The notes beneath the pieces were generated by a model. That model ran no database searches. It saw only the letters and a program-made list of their open reading frames with translations, and had not been told where the DNA came from. Shown in pieces: positions 17,871-25,598 of a DNA stretch of 42,822 nt. The stretch is from an uncultured Lachnospiraceae bacterium (lineage in GTDB: Bacteria; Bacillota; Clostridia; Lachnospirales; Lachnospiraceae): NCBI GenBank assembly GCA_910583895.1, contig CAJTYJ010000033.1, positions 1 to 42,822 of the forward strand, written 5' to 3'. A program made the translations under genes and the position numbers. Numbering within the stretch: position 1 is the stretch's first letter; each line of letters begins with the position of its first letter.

Positions 17871-18350
17871 TTACTTGGGATAGACCAGCCGGTCTTTTGA
17901 AATGTCCGTGAGCACTTCATCCAGGTAACGCTTTGCCAGCCATTTGGCCATGGGCAGATTGATATCCAGATAATTGCCGCAGTCCTTTGGGCTGGCACCT
18001 GGAACTTCGCCCTCGAAATCCCGGATAAACTCATACATCTCAACCATCAGGCTGACGATATCGGCGGATTCATAGTCCCCGGTCAGCAGCAGATAAAAAC
18101 CGGTTCGGCAGCCCATGGGTCCAAAGTATACGATTTTGGGACCAAAGACTGGATGATTCCTAAGAAACGTTGCACCCAGATGCTCGATGGCGTGGATTTC
18201 TGCCGTGTTCATGACCGGTTCATCGTTGGGGCTGGTCATACGGATGTCAAAAGTAGTGACGACCGTGTCTCCCACCGGATCTTTGCGGGATACATAGACG
18301 CCGGGAATCAGACGGATATGGTCTATGGTGAAGCTTGTGATTTTTTCCAT
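17871..18350 (-). CDS. luxS: S-ribosylhomocysteine lyase
   Basis: The protein is 159 residues, the normal LuxS length. It contains the zinc-binding HAIEHLGATFLRN (HxxEH), the catalytic-cysteine region GPMGCRTGFY, and CGNYLDINLPMAKW near the C-terminus, with the third zinc ligand. It cleaves S-ribosylhomocysteine to homocysteine and the precursor of autoinducer-2, in the activated methyl cycle. The frame is open further upstream, but the ATG at 18350 has GGAGG in front and gives the canonical N-terminus. It converges with transketolase and is divergent from mgtE. Its leader region contains the family 2 element. Confidence 0.95.
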   Translation of the reverse strand: MEKITSFTIDHIRLIPGVYVSRKDPVGDTVVTTFDIRMTSPNDEPVMNTAEIHAIEHLGATFLRNHPVFGPKIVYFGPMGCRTGFYLLLTGDYESADIVSLMVEMYEFIRDFEGEVPGASPKDCGNYLDINLPMAKWLAKRYLDEVLTDISKDRLVYPK

Positions 18351-18382
18351 GGTAACAATACCTCCTGCCCATTTGATGATGT

Positions 18383-18520
18383 GTGACTGCTCCCGGGTAC
18401 CCTGTGAACGTAACCGCATATGTCCATTGGAAATCGCCTGCGGCAATGGAGCATATGCGTTGACTCCCTAACGGTACTGGTCCATGACGAATCAGCGGAG
18501 TGATTCGCCATGGTGTGAAC
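18383..18520 (+). repeat. interspersed palindromic element, family 2 copy A
   Basis: It is similar along its length, with small indels, to 25445-25598. Shared blocks include GGTACCCTGTGA, CCATTGGAAATCGCCTGCGG, AATCAGCGGAGTGATT and CCATGGTGTGAAC. This copy has lost most of the left terminal inverted repeat seen in copy B. It lies in the luxS-mgtE divergent region, upstream of the mgtE promoter. Confidence 0.8.
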
Positions 18521-18553
18521 AGCAATGATTATGTATCATAATAGCAAAGTTTG

Positions 18554-18582
18554 TTGACAAAGGCAAGGAAGAAAGCTAAAAT
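18554..18582 (+). promoter_or_regulatory. promoter of mgtE
   Basis: TTGACA (18554-18559), 17 bases, TAAAAT (18577-18582). Predicted transcription begins near 18589, leaving an untranslated leader of about 210 bases to the GTG at 18801. The leader has a small hairpin, TTTGCA/TGCAAA, around 18634-18650. I see no match to the M-box magnesium riboswitch. The rest of 18351-18800 holds the family 2 element and no other gene. Confidence 0.7.
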
Positions 18583-18800
18583 TAAAGATAAAAGTGGAAC
18601 GTTGGCTTACGGTTCACAAAGGATTTTGCATGCACTGCAAAGTCTGTAAGAAAATGATTCAGGAGTGAGCAAATCCCATTCGTCAAATGAATTTTTTGGT
18701 GGATTTGCAGAGGTTACTGTATCCAGCGCAGACAGTAACAAAGAGTTCGGAAGTTTTGGAACCGGGCTCTTATATTTTTACGGGAACGGAGGGATGTGCA

Positions 18801-20147
18801 GTGGAACAATATAATCTGGAAGAGTTGCTGCAGTATGTAGAGGAACACCGTTTCCGAGCCCTTCGTATACGGCTGGCAGAGATGAACGAAGCGGATATCG
18901 CAGAATTTATGGAGGAATTGGATGAAAATCGAAAGATTCTGATTTTCCGAATGCTGCCCAAGGAGCTGGCGGCGGATGTATTCGCCTGTCTGGATCCGGA
19001 TATCCAGGAGCATATCATCAACAGCATCACGGACGCGGAGATTCACAAGATCGTGGAAGATCTGTTTGTGGATGATGCAGTGGACATGCTGGAAGAGCTG
19101 CCGGCCACCGTCGTCAAAAGAGTCATGCGCAATACGACGCCGGAGACCCGGCAGATCATCAACCAGTTCCTGCAGTACCCGGACAACAGTGCCGGCAGCA
19201 TCATGACTGCTGAGTATATCGGCCTGAAAAAATATATGAATGTGGAGCAGGCTTTTTCCTATATCCGCGCGCATGGTGTGGACAAAGAGACCATCTACAC
19301 CTGTTTTGTCATGGACGGGGGACGGCATCTTGAGGGGGTTGTGACCATCAAGGACCTTTTGATGAATCCCTACGAGACCCGGATCGAGGAGATCATGGAC
19401 ACCAATATCATTAAGACGGTGACCACCGAGGATCAGGAAGAAGTGATCGATCTGTTCAACAAGTATGATCTGCTTTGCCTTCCGGTGGTGGACCATGAAG
19501 AGCGGCTGGTAGGAATCGTCACGGTTGACGACATTGTGGATGTCATGGAAGAAGAGGCTACCGAGGACTTCGAGAAGATGGCGGCCATGCTTCCCAGCGA
19601 TAAGCCGTATCTGAAGACCAGCATTTTGGAGCTTGCCAAGAACCGGATCGTGTGGCTGACGGTGCTGATGCTGAGTTCCATGATTACCGGCAGTATTCTG
19701 ACCCATTATGAGCAGGCGTTTGCGGCGCTGCCGCTTCTGGTCAGCTTTGTACCGATGCTGACCGGAACCGGGGGAAATGCAGGGAGCCAGTCCAGTACCA
19801 TGATCATCCGGTGCATGGCGATCGGTGAGGTGGAACCAAGAGACACCCTTCGGGTCATCTGGAAGGAGATCCGGGTGGCGCTTCTGGTGGGACTTATTCT
19901 GGGGGCACTGAACTATATCCGTCTGATGCTGATGTATCCGGGACAGCCTATGGTATGTCTGACGGTGGTCTTAAGCCTGTATATTACAGTCATCATGGCA
20001 AAAAGCATCGGCTGCACGCTTCCCATTGCGGCCAAGCTTCTGAATCTGGACCCGGCGATCATGGCAGCGCCTTTGATCTCCACGATTGTGGACGCCTGCA
20101 GCCTGATCATCTACTTCCGAATTGCGTGCAATTTGTTAAGCATTTAA
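18801..20147 (+). CDS. mgtE: MgtE magnesium transporter
   Basis: From the GTG at 18801 the protein is 448 residues, the usual MgtE length. In order it has the N domain (RIRLAEMNEADIAEFMEEL, MLPKELAADVF), two CBS domains (from GSIMTAEYIGL to VTVDDIVDVMEEEATEDF) and five membrane helices beginning IVWLTVLMLSSMITGSIL. The latter include the pore-lining PMLTGTGGNAGSQSSTM. It imports magnesium, gated by magnesium on the cytoplasmic domains. The frame is open from an ATG at 18687, but that start has no well-placed binding site, whereas GGAGGG precedes the GTG. The 38-residue extension is therefore probably leader. Confidence 0.88.
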   Translation: MEQYNLEELLQYVEEHRFRALRIRLAEMNEADIAEFMEELDENRKILIFRMLPKELAADVFACLDPDIQEHIINSITDAEIHKIVEDLFVDDAVDMLEELPATVVKRVMRNTTPETRQIINQFLQYPDNSAGSIMTAEYIGLKKYMNVEQAFSYIRAHGVDKETIYTCFVMDGGRHLEGVVTIKDLLMNPYETRIEEIMDTNIIKTVTTEDQEEVIDLFNKYDLLCLPVVDHEERLVGIVTVDDIVDVMEEEATEDFEKMAAMLPSDKPYLKTSILELAKNRIVWLTVLMLSSMITGSILTHYEQAFAALPLLVSFVPMLTGTGGNAGSQSSTMIIRCMAIGEVEPRDTLRVIWKEIRVALLVGLILGALNYIRLMLMYPGQPMVCLTVVLSLYITVIMAKSIGCTLPIAAKLLNLDPAIMAAPLISTIVDACSLIIYFRIACNLLSI

Positions 20148-20191
20148 AACAGTATCCGTTCGGCGGATGCAAAATGATAGGAGATATATGT

Positions 20192-21196
20192 ATGATAAAC
20201 GAGAAAAAAGTGTTGTTCAGCGGTATGCAGGCAACCGGCAGTCTGACTCTGGGAAATTATCTTGGGGCTTTGAAAAACTGGGTGAATCTGTGCGAAGAGT
20301 ATGAGTGCTTTTACAGCGTGGTGGATATGCATTCCATCACGGTACGCCAGGATCCTTCCGTGCTCCGGCAGCGGGCCCGCAGCCTTCTGATGATTTATAT
20401 TGCAGCAGGACTGGACCCGGAGAAAAACTGTATCTATTACCAGTCCCACGTATCCGGGCACGCGGAACTGGCCTGGATTTTGAACTGCTTTACCTATATG
20501 GGAGAGCTGAACCGGATGACCCAGTTCAAGGATAAAGCGGCAAAGCATGCGGACAATATCAATGCAGGACTGTTCACTTATCCGGTTCTGATGGCAGCGG
20601 ATATTCTGCTCTACCAGGCCGACGTGGTGCCGGTGGGGATCGACCAGATGCAGCACTTAGAGCTGACCCGCAATGTGGCGCAGCGGTTCAACGGAGTCTA
20701 TGGGGATGTATTTACGGTTCCGGAAGCCTATATTGGAAAAGTGGGCGCTAAGATCATGAGCCTTCAGGATCCGTCGAAAAAGATGTCCAAATCTGACGAG
20801 AATCCCAACGCCTCCATTTATCTGATGGATGATCCGGATACCATCATGCGCAAATGCAAACGGGCCGTGACCGATTCCGAGGCTCAGATACTCTACCGGG
20901 ACGAACAGCCGGGAATTAAGAACCTGATCGATATCTACAGTGCCTGTACCGGCAGAACGCCTCAGGAGGTGGTAAAAGAGTTTGACGGCAGAGGCTACGG
21001 CGAATTCAAGATGGCGGTAGGCGAGGCTGTGGTCAGCATCTTAAAACCCCTGCAGAGCCGCCATGCGGAGCTTAGCAAGGATAAATCTTATATCGACGGC
21101 ATCATCAAGGCCAACGCAGAAAAAGCAGGCTATGTGGCGGCAAAGACCCTTCGGAAGGTGCAGAGAAAAGTCGGATTTCCGGACCGGATCCGGTAA
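20192..21196 (+). CDS. trpS: tryptophanyl-tRNA synthetase
   Basis: The protein is 334 residues, normal for bacterial TrpS. It has the class I signature in the form GSLTLGNYLGAL (HIGH region) and KKMSKSDENP (KMSKS loop), with the tryptophan-site segment DMHSITVR and VPVGIDQMQHLELTR. It charges tRNA-Trp with tryptophan in the cytoplasm. The frame is open far upstream into mgtE, but the ATG at 20192 has ATAGGAGATA just before it and gives the family N-terminus. It follows mgtE by 44 bases and may share its transcript. It ends directly at the family 3 element. Confidence 0.95.
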   Translation: MINEKKVLFSGMQATGSLTLGNYLGALKNWVNLCEEYECFYSVVDMHSITVRQDPSVLRQRARSLLMIYIAAGLDPEKNCIYYQSHVSGHAELAWILNCFTYMGELNRMTQFKDKAAKHADNINAGLFTYPVLMAADILLYQADVVPVGIDQMQHLELTRNVAQRFNGVYGDVFTVPEAYIGKVGAKIMSLQDPSKKMSKSDENPNASIYLMDDPDTIMRKCKRAVTDSEAQILYRDEQPGIKNLIDIYSACTGRTPQEVVKEFDGRGYGEFKMAVGEAVVSILKPLQSRHAELSKDKSYIDGIIKANAEKAGYVAAKTLRKVQRKVGFPDRIR

Positions 21197-21327
21197 AATC
21201 AAATACCCCGCTGCAAGCAACGGGGTATCAAACTTGCAGCGCTGCAGAGCAGCGGGGTATTTGACCCTCGCGGCAGTCGCCAAATGTCTGCAAGCAGCCA
21301 CTTGGCTCGTTGCTCGCGGGAATAAAA
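21196..21327 (+). repeat. interspersed palindromic element, family 3 copy A (132 bp)
   Basis: It matches the reverse complement of 22461-22592 with only two mismatches over 132 bases. It contains a perfect 16-bp inverted repeat, TCAAATACCCCGCTGC (21199-21214) with GCAGCGGGGTATTTGA (21249-21264). A palindrome TGCAGCGCTGCA lies between the arms, and a second potential stem GCCAA/TTGGC follows. It starts at the trpS stop codon and could act as its terminator. Confidence 0.88.
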
Positions 21328-21362
21328 ACCAGACAGGACCAGAAAGAAAAGGAGAAAATGAT

Positions 21363-21731
21363 ATGAAATTTCAGATGATTCATGAAAATTATAATGTGGC
21401 AGACCTTGAAAAATCCCTGGATTTTTATGATAAGGCTCTGGGCCTGAAGGAATGCCGCCGGCATCACGCAGAGGACGGTTCTTTTATCATCGTCTATCTG
21501 AAAAACGAAGAGAGTGATTTTGAGCTGGAGCTGACCTGGCTTCGGGACATGGACCGCCCTTATAATCTGGGCGACTGCGAATTTCATCTGGCATTCCGGG
21601 TGGATGATTACGACAAAGCCTACGCGCTCCACAAGGAGATGGGATGCATCTGCTTTGAAAATCCGTCCATGGGGATCTATTTTATCCAGGATCCGGACGG
21701 ATACTGGCTGGAGATCGTTCCGGCGAGATAA
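21363..21731 (+). CDS. glyoxalase-fold protein (lactoylglutathione lyase-like)
   Basis: The protein is 122 residues, a single vicinal-oxygen-chelate domain: HENYNVADLEKSLDFYDKAL at the start, ELELTWLRD in the middle and FIQDPDGYWLEIVP at the end. The histidine and glutamates in these segments are placed like glyoxalase I metal ligands. It may detoxify methylglyoxal adducts, but many such proteins have other substrates. The start is fixed by AAAGGAGAAAATGAT. It lies between the two inverted copies of the family 3 element and converges with queH. Confidence 0.82.
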   Translation: MKFQMIHENYNVADLEKSLDFYDKALGLKECRRHHAEDGSFIIVYLKNEESDFELELTWLRDMDRPYNLGDCEFHLAFRVDDYDKAYALHKEMGCICFENPSMGIYFIQDPDGYWLEIVPAR

Positions 21732-21767
21732 GTGGTCCTTAGGCGTGCAGGTTATGGGAAAACCGCA

Positions 21768-22391
21768 TCAGTCCGGATGCCGTTCTTTCCGGGAAAAGAC
21801 ACATCCGCAGTAGTCCTGCCGGTACATGCCGTATTCCTTTGACAGCTCCGTGGAACGTTTGAAGCCGTTTTTCTTTTTGAAATCATTGGGGAGCCAGCGG
21901 ACCTGATAAAGATCAGCGAGCTGCTCTCCGATCTCATTGAGTTTTTCTGCATTTTTCAGCGGACTGATGGATAAGGTGCTGGCAAAATAATCAAAGCCTT
22001 GTTCTTTTGCCAGCCGGGCCGTTTCGGTAAGCCGGAGCCGATAGCAGGCAAAACAGCGCACCCCTCCTTCCGGAATCTGTTCCATGCCTTTGACGCAGTG
22101 GTAGAAGTCGTCCGGAAGGTAAGCTCCTTCTGTGTATTTCACCGGATATCTGCAAGGAAGTGTCCGGACAAAACGCTTCTGTTCTTCGGCTCTGGCATGG
22201 TATTCCGATTCCGGATAGATGTTGGGATTGTAATAAAAGACAGTGATCCGAAAATATCCGGACAGATATTCCAGCACGTAGCTGCTGCAGGGAGCACAGC
22301 AGGAGTGGAGAAAGAGCGTGGGAGCCGGCTGGTCTGCCGGCAGTTCTTTCAGGAGTTGTTCCAGTTCTTTTTGATAATTTCGTCTGTTCAT
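21768..22391 (-). CDS. queH: epoxyqueuosine reductase QueH
   Basis: The protein is 207 residues (DUF208 family). It has LFLHSCCAPCSSYVLEYL near the N-terminus, GGVRCFACYRLRL in the middle and DYCGCVFSRKE near the C-terminus. The conserved cysteines bind metal clusters in QueH. It performs the last step of queuosine synthesis, reducing epoxyqueuosine in tRNA, and replaces the unrelated QueG. Other que genes are not in this window. A plausible promoter lies at 22429-22456 on the minus strand. Confidence 0.92.
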   Translation of the reverse strand: MNRRNYQKELEQLLKELPADQPAPTLFLHSCCAPCSSYVLEYLSGYFRITVFYYNPNIYPESEYHARAEEQKRFVRTLPCRYPVKYTEGAYLPDDFYHCVKGMEQIPEGGVRCFACYRLRLTETARLAKEQGFDYFASTLSISPLKNAEKLNEIGEQLADLYQVRWLPNDFKKKNGFKRSTELSKEYGMYRQDYCGCVFSRKERHPD

Positions 22392-22428
22392 GGGGATACC
22401 TCATCCTGTGTCTGTGATTTCTATTTTT

Positions 22429-22456
22429 ATCATAGCGTACAGAAGAAAAAAAGCAA
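22429..22456 (-). promoter_or_regulatory. candidate promoter of queH
   Basis: On the minus strand: TTGCTT (22456-22451), 16 bases, TATGAT (22434-22429). It starts only four bases beyond the end of the family 3 element copy B, so that element lies immediately upstream of the -35 box and not in the transcript. The rest of 22392-22716 contains the element and no gene. Confidence 0.5.
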
Positions 22457-22460
22457 GTAC

Positions 22461-22592
22461 TTTTATTCCCGCGAGCAACGAGCCAAGTGGCTGCTTGCAG
22501 ACATTTGGCGACTGCCGCGAGGGTCAAATACCCCGCTGCTCTGCAGCGCTGCAAGTTTGATAACCCGTTGCTTGCAGCGGGGTCTTTGATTT
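22461..22592 (-). repeat. interspersed palindromic element, family 3 copy B (132 bp, inverted)
   Basis: This is the reverse-complement partner of 21196-21327 with two mismatches. Relative to queH it has the same orientation as copy A has to the glyoxalase gene. The two copies form inverted arms around 1.13 kb holding two convergent genes. No transposase is present. Confidence 0.88.
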
Positions 22593-22716
22593 CTCAGATC
22601 CGCAGACGATGTCCTGCCTGCATGCCGGAAAGAAAAAGAGCAGACTTGTTTATGTTACCGGAAAATGCATCCTGAGAAGCATAATTTTTTACGAAAGAGG
22701 AAAGGTAGATTAGGGG

Positions 22717-23430
22717 ATGGAAGTCAGATCGGTTCTGACAGCGGCAGTATTGTCGCTGATCTGTCTGTGGTTTTCGGACAGGAGGAGGCGGTACAAGAGA
22801 TCTTCCTATTATCGGATTACAAGAAATGCATACGAACTTACCATGAAGGACAAAGGAAGGTTCGGAGAATATCAGATTTTTAAAAAGCTGGCTTTTTATG
22901 AGCAGGGCGGCGCAAGATTTTTGTTCAACTGCTATCTTCCCAGGGAGGACGGCGGAACGACGGAAATCGATGTGCTTATGATACATCACAGCGGGATTTA
23001 TGTATTTGAGAGCAAGAATTACAGCGGCCGGATCTGCGGCCGGGAGACGGACCAGAACTGGACGCAGTTATTGAAGAAGAAAACCTCTTTTTTAAATCCG
23101 CTGCGCCAGAACCGGTCGCATGTAATCCGGGTGAGAAAACTCATGGGTTTGGGGAAAGAGACTCCGGTGTACTCGCTGGTTGTTTTTTCCGACCGCTGTG
23201 TGCTGGAAAAAATGGCGGTGAAGGATCCGGATTGTCAGGTGACCAACTGGAAAGGGCTTAGACGTGCCGTCAGAAGGTTTGCAAAAAGACAGCCGGGTAC
23301 GCTGGAGAAAAGGGACGTGGAGCGGCTTTATCAAAGCTTGTATCCGTATACCCGGGTAAGCAGAAAAGAAAAAAGAGAACATATCCGGAATATTCACAGA
23401 CGATGGGGAAAAAGAAGCATTTTTTGGTGA
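22717..23430 (+). CDS. NERD-domain protein with N-terminal membrane anchor
   Basis: The protein is 237 residues. Residues about 4-18 are hydrophobic (VLTAAVLSLICLWF), followed by a basic stretch, as in a single membrane anchor. The NERD (nuclease-related) domain follows: GRFGEYQIFKKL, TTEIDVLMIHHSGIYVFESKNYSG with the D...ExK-like acidic residues, and VVFSDRC. NERD proteins are predicted nucleases or nucleic-acid-processing proteins of unknown role. The ribosome site GAGGAAAGG is slightly far from the ATG; a later ATG at about residue 43 is an alternative start. It is followed closely by two small genes and may form an operon with them. Confidence 0.78.
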   Translation: MEVRSVLTAAVLSLICLWFSDRRRRYKRSSYYRITRNAYELTMKDKGRFGEYQIFKKLAFYEQGGARFLFNCYLPREDGGTTEIDVLMIHHSGIYVFESKNYSGRICGRETDQNWTQLLKKKTSFLNPLRQNRSHVIRVRKLMGLGKETPVYSLVVFSDRCVLEKMAVKDPDCQVTNWKGLRRAVRRFAKRQPGTLEKRDVERLYQSLYPYTRVSRKEKREHIRNIHRRWGKRSIFW

Positions 23431-23479
23431 TGCGATTCCATATAATATGGAGAAGATGCAGGTCAAAGAGAGGATGTAC

Positions 23480-23917
23480 ATGTTTTCGGAAGTGAACAGT
23501 CTGGTGTTTCTGCTGATTTTTCTTGCTTATGCGGCTGCCTGCCTGATGATCTGCTGCAGGGTATCAGTCCCCTTATGTACCAGGGCGGCGGGCTGGGAAT
23601 CGCTGCAGAGGCTTCTTCTGTGCGGGCTTGCGGCGCTGTTGCTGACGGTGGCGACCATCTATCTTTGGTATGTGGCGATTCTGCTGCTGGTGGTGGCGGC
23701 AAAATATCTGTGTGACAGATGTCCGTCCAAAAGGGGAAAAGTTCTGATCATGGTGAGCATTGCACTTTTTATGACCCTGGTGGCGGCAGCGGGAATTCCG
23801 TTTATGCTGAGCCAATGCGAGGAGGATGAGGACGAGGATGACGCTGTGCTGGAAGACGTGACGGAAAATGGCATGGCGTATGTCTGGTCAGAAGAAGAAT
23901 GGAGCGTTTATAAATGA
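23480..23917 (+). CDS. small membrane protein of unknown function
   Basis: The protein is about 145 residues from the preferred ATG, which follows AGAGAGG; the frame is open from 23447. Three hydrophobic stretches are visible: VNSLVFLLIFLAYAAACLMI, LLLCGLAALLLTVATIYLW with its continuation, and VLIMVSIALFMTLVAAAGI. A very acidic tail (CEEDEDEDDAVLEDV) follows. I do not recognise a family. It lies 49 bases after the NERD gene and overlaps the next small gene by four bases, so the three probably work together. Confidence 0.65.
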   Translation: MFSEVNSLVFLLIFLAYAAACLMICCRVSVPLCTRAAGWESLQRLLLCGLAALLLTVATIYLWYVAILLLVVAAKYLCDRCPSKRGKVLIMVSIALFMTLVAAAGIPFMLSQCEEDEDEDDAVLEDVTENGMAYVWSEEEWSVYK

Positions 23918-24162
23918 AAGAGAAAAAACATCTGGAAGATGTCCTTGCAATGATTCAAAGACGAGGATGGAATTACAGGCAATGTCAGGAGGACGGCTGT
24001 ATCAGCATTGATTTTGAATACCGGGGAGTCTCCTACCATATCTGGGAATTTTATGACGATGAATGGGGTGTGGAGACCAATGTCCGTCATGGGGGCGGCA
24101 TGGAGGAGCTGACCGGGGATTATGAAAGCGAACTCCTGGAGATTATGAAAGACTGGAATTAG
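23914..24162 (+). CDS. small conserved-looking cytoplasmic protein, function unknown
   Basis: The protein is 82 residues, acidic and aromatic-rich, with segments such as MIQRRGWNYRQC, YHIWEFYDDEWGVETN and ELLEIMKDWN. It has no membrane segment and I recognise no family. Coding status is supported by the ATGA overlap with the upstream membrane-protein gene and by the terminator directly after it. Confidence 0.62.
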   Translation: MKEKKHLEDVLAMIQRRGWNYRQCQEDGCISIDFEYRGVSYHIWEFYDDEWGVETNVRHGGGMEELTGDYESELLEIMKDWN

Positions 24163-24179
24163 TACAGGATCATACTAAC

Positions 24180-24215
24180 ACAAAAGGGGTGCCGGAAAAT
24201 GTGCACCCCTTTTGT
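24180..24215. terminator. bidirectional terminator between the NERD cluster and arcC
   Basis: A 13-bp perfect stem, ACAAAAGGGGTGC (24180-24192) with GCACCCCTTTTGT (24203-24215), and a ten-base loop. The stem base is A/T-rich on both sides, so it can end transcription from either direction. It lies between convergent genes. Confidence 0.85.
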
Positions 24216-24229
24216 CAGTACATTAGCAG

Positions 24230-25162
24230 TCAGGAATGAATCATGGTGCCGGCCTGTTGCAGGAAGGCATTTTTTGCGTCATCCAAGTCTGCGATGACTG
24301 CAGTGCCATCCGGTTTGACAGAGACGAAGGAGACGGCAGCCACGACCTTGGGAAGGATGGATGTTTCTGCAAACTGCCCTTCTGCGATATAGGAACGGGC
24401 TTTGTCAGCAGGCAGATCGGTCAGCGGTTCCCTGTTTTCTTTCCCGTAGTTCAGATACAGACATTGTTCACCGGTCAGCAGTAAGAGCATGTCGGCATTC
24501 AGAAGTTCTGCCAGTTTTCCGCTGGCCAGGTCCTTTTCGATGATGGCGCTGGCACCTTTGAGCCGGTGTCCCTGCTTCAGGACCGGGATCCCGCCGCCTC
24601 CGCAGGCGATGACGATATGTCCGGCGTCAGACAGCGTGCGGATGGCATCGATTTCCACAATGTCTTCGGGCTTTGGAGCGGAGACGATTCTTTGGTAACC
24701 TTTGTTCGTTCTGGTTACATGGTTGCCTTTTTCTTCTTCGGCTCTTGCTTCTTCCCCGGTCATTACCCGTCCGATCACTTTTACCGGTTTATAAAAAGAA
24801 TCGTCATAGGGGTTGACGACCACCTGAGTGAGAACGGTCGTGACGGGGGTGTGGATCCCGCGGCTTAGCAGCTCTTCCCGGATGGCGTTTTGCAGGTCAT
24901 AGCCGATGTAGCCCTGGCTCATGGCGGAGCAGACGGACATGGGTGCGAAGGTGTAGTCCGGGTGCTGTTTTCCGAACTCATTCATGGCAGTGTGGATCAT
25001 GCCGATCTGCGGTGCATTGCTGTGGGAGATCACAATGCGGCAGTCCTGTTCGGCCAGATCGGCAATGGCTTTGGCAGCAGCTTTGACTGCGGATTTCTGC
25101 TCTGGAAATGTAGTTCCCAGCGCTTTGTGTCCCAGTGCTACGACAATTCTTTTTTTATTCAT
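24230..25162 (-). CDS. arcC: carbamate kinase
   Basis: The protein is 310 residues, normal for ArcC. It has RIVVALGHKALGTTFPEQ at the N-terminus, SHSNAPQIG, VVNPYDDSFYKPVK, ACGGGGIPV and LLLLTGEQ in the family order. It makes ATP from carbamoyl phosphate and ADP at the end of arginine, agmatine or purine/allantoin breakdown, releasing ammonia and carbon dioxide. No arcA or arcB partner is in the window. The frame is open to 25294, but the ATG at 25162 follows AAGGAG and gives the family N-terminus. Its predicted promoter shares a -35 hexamer with murE; the leader is about 200 bases. Confidence 0.93.
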   Translation of the reverse strand: MNKKRIVVALGHKALGTTFPEQKSAVKAAAKAIADLAEQDCRIVISHSNAPQIGMIHTAMNEFGKQHPDYTFAPMSVCSAMSQGYIGYDLQNAIREELLSRGIHTPVTTVLTQVVVNPYDDSFYKPVKVIGRVMTGEEARAEEEKGNHVTRTNKGYQRIVSAPKPEDIVEIDAIRTLSDAGHIVIACGGGGIPVLKQGHRLKGASAIIEKDLASGKLAELLNADMLLLLTGEQCLYLNYGKENREPLTDLPADKARSYIAEGQFAETSILPKVVAAVSFVSVKPDGTAVIADLDDAKNAFLQQAGTMIHS

Positions 25163-25377
25163 TTTCAGTCTTCTCCTTTTCAAAAGACGGGCTGCAGGCA
25201 AATCAGTCATTGGCATCCGATATAATCCGACATTGCCAGATGATTGAACGTGAGCAGCTACACGGCTGTGATTCCCCAGGGACCCGGGCTGCATGTTTCT
25301 GCTTCCTGCAGGATTGCTTCGGCCTGTTCTCTTGCCGGCAACATTTTTTTCTGTCCTTTCCGTCTGTTTTATGATCT

Positions 25378-25406
25378 ATTATAATGTTGTCAATGTAAAA
25401 TTGCAA
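25378..25406 (-). promoter_or_regulatory. promoter of arcC
   Basis: Read on the minus strand: TTGCAA (25406-25401), 17 bases, TATAAT (25383-25378), a perfect -10 box. The -35 hexamer is its own reverse complement and is the same six bases used by the murE promoter on the other strand. Confidence 0.65.
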
Positions 25407-25429
25407 GACTGGTTCAAATGTGTTATACT
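25401..25429 (+). promoter_or_regulatory. promoter of murE
   Basis: TTGCAA (25401-25406), 17 bases, TATACT (25424-25429). Transcription should start near 25436, giving a leader of about 364 bases that contains the family 2 element copy B. The remaining leader (25599-25799) shows no riboswitch or T-box signature that I recognise. Confidence 0.62.
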
Positions 25430-25444
25430 ACACTGAAAACGTAA

Positions 25445-25598
25445 GTGTTACTGTTCACAGGTACCCTGTGACCGCAGCTGCATATGCCCATTGGAAATCG
25501 CCTGCGGCGATGGGGCATGGGCATACGCTTTGACTCCATAACGGTACCAGCTCATGATGAATCAGCGGAGTGATTGGCCATGGTGTGAACCGTAACAC
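25445..25598 (+). repeat. interspersed palindromic element, family 2 copy B (154 bp)
   Basis: Its ends form a 15-bp inverted repeat with one mismatch: GTGTTACTGTTCACA (25445-25459) and TGTGAACCGTAACAC (25584-25598). The interior shares several blocks with 18383-18520 and contains an internal GCCCATTGG...CGATGGGGC stem. It lies inside the predicted murE leader. It looks like a MITE-type element without coding capacity. Confidence 0.82.

Noticed and set aside
18589..18800. M-box magnesium riboswitch upstream of mgtE
   Set aside because: I searched for the conserved M-box segments and did not find them.
18714..19706. 330-residue open frame on the minus strand
   Set aside because: It lies entirely antisense to mgtE, which has clear CBS and transporter motifs, so it is a shadow of the real gene.
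21196..22592. Composite transposon made of the two family 3 elements
   Set aside because: No transposase or resistance-type cargo is present, and the enclosed genes are convergent and ordinary. The repeats look like short non-autonomous elements.
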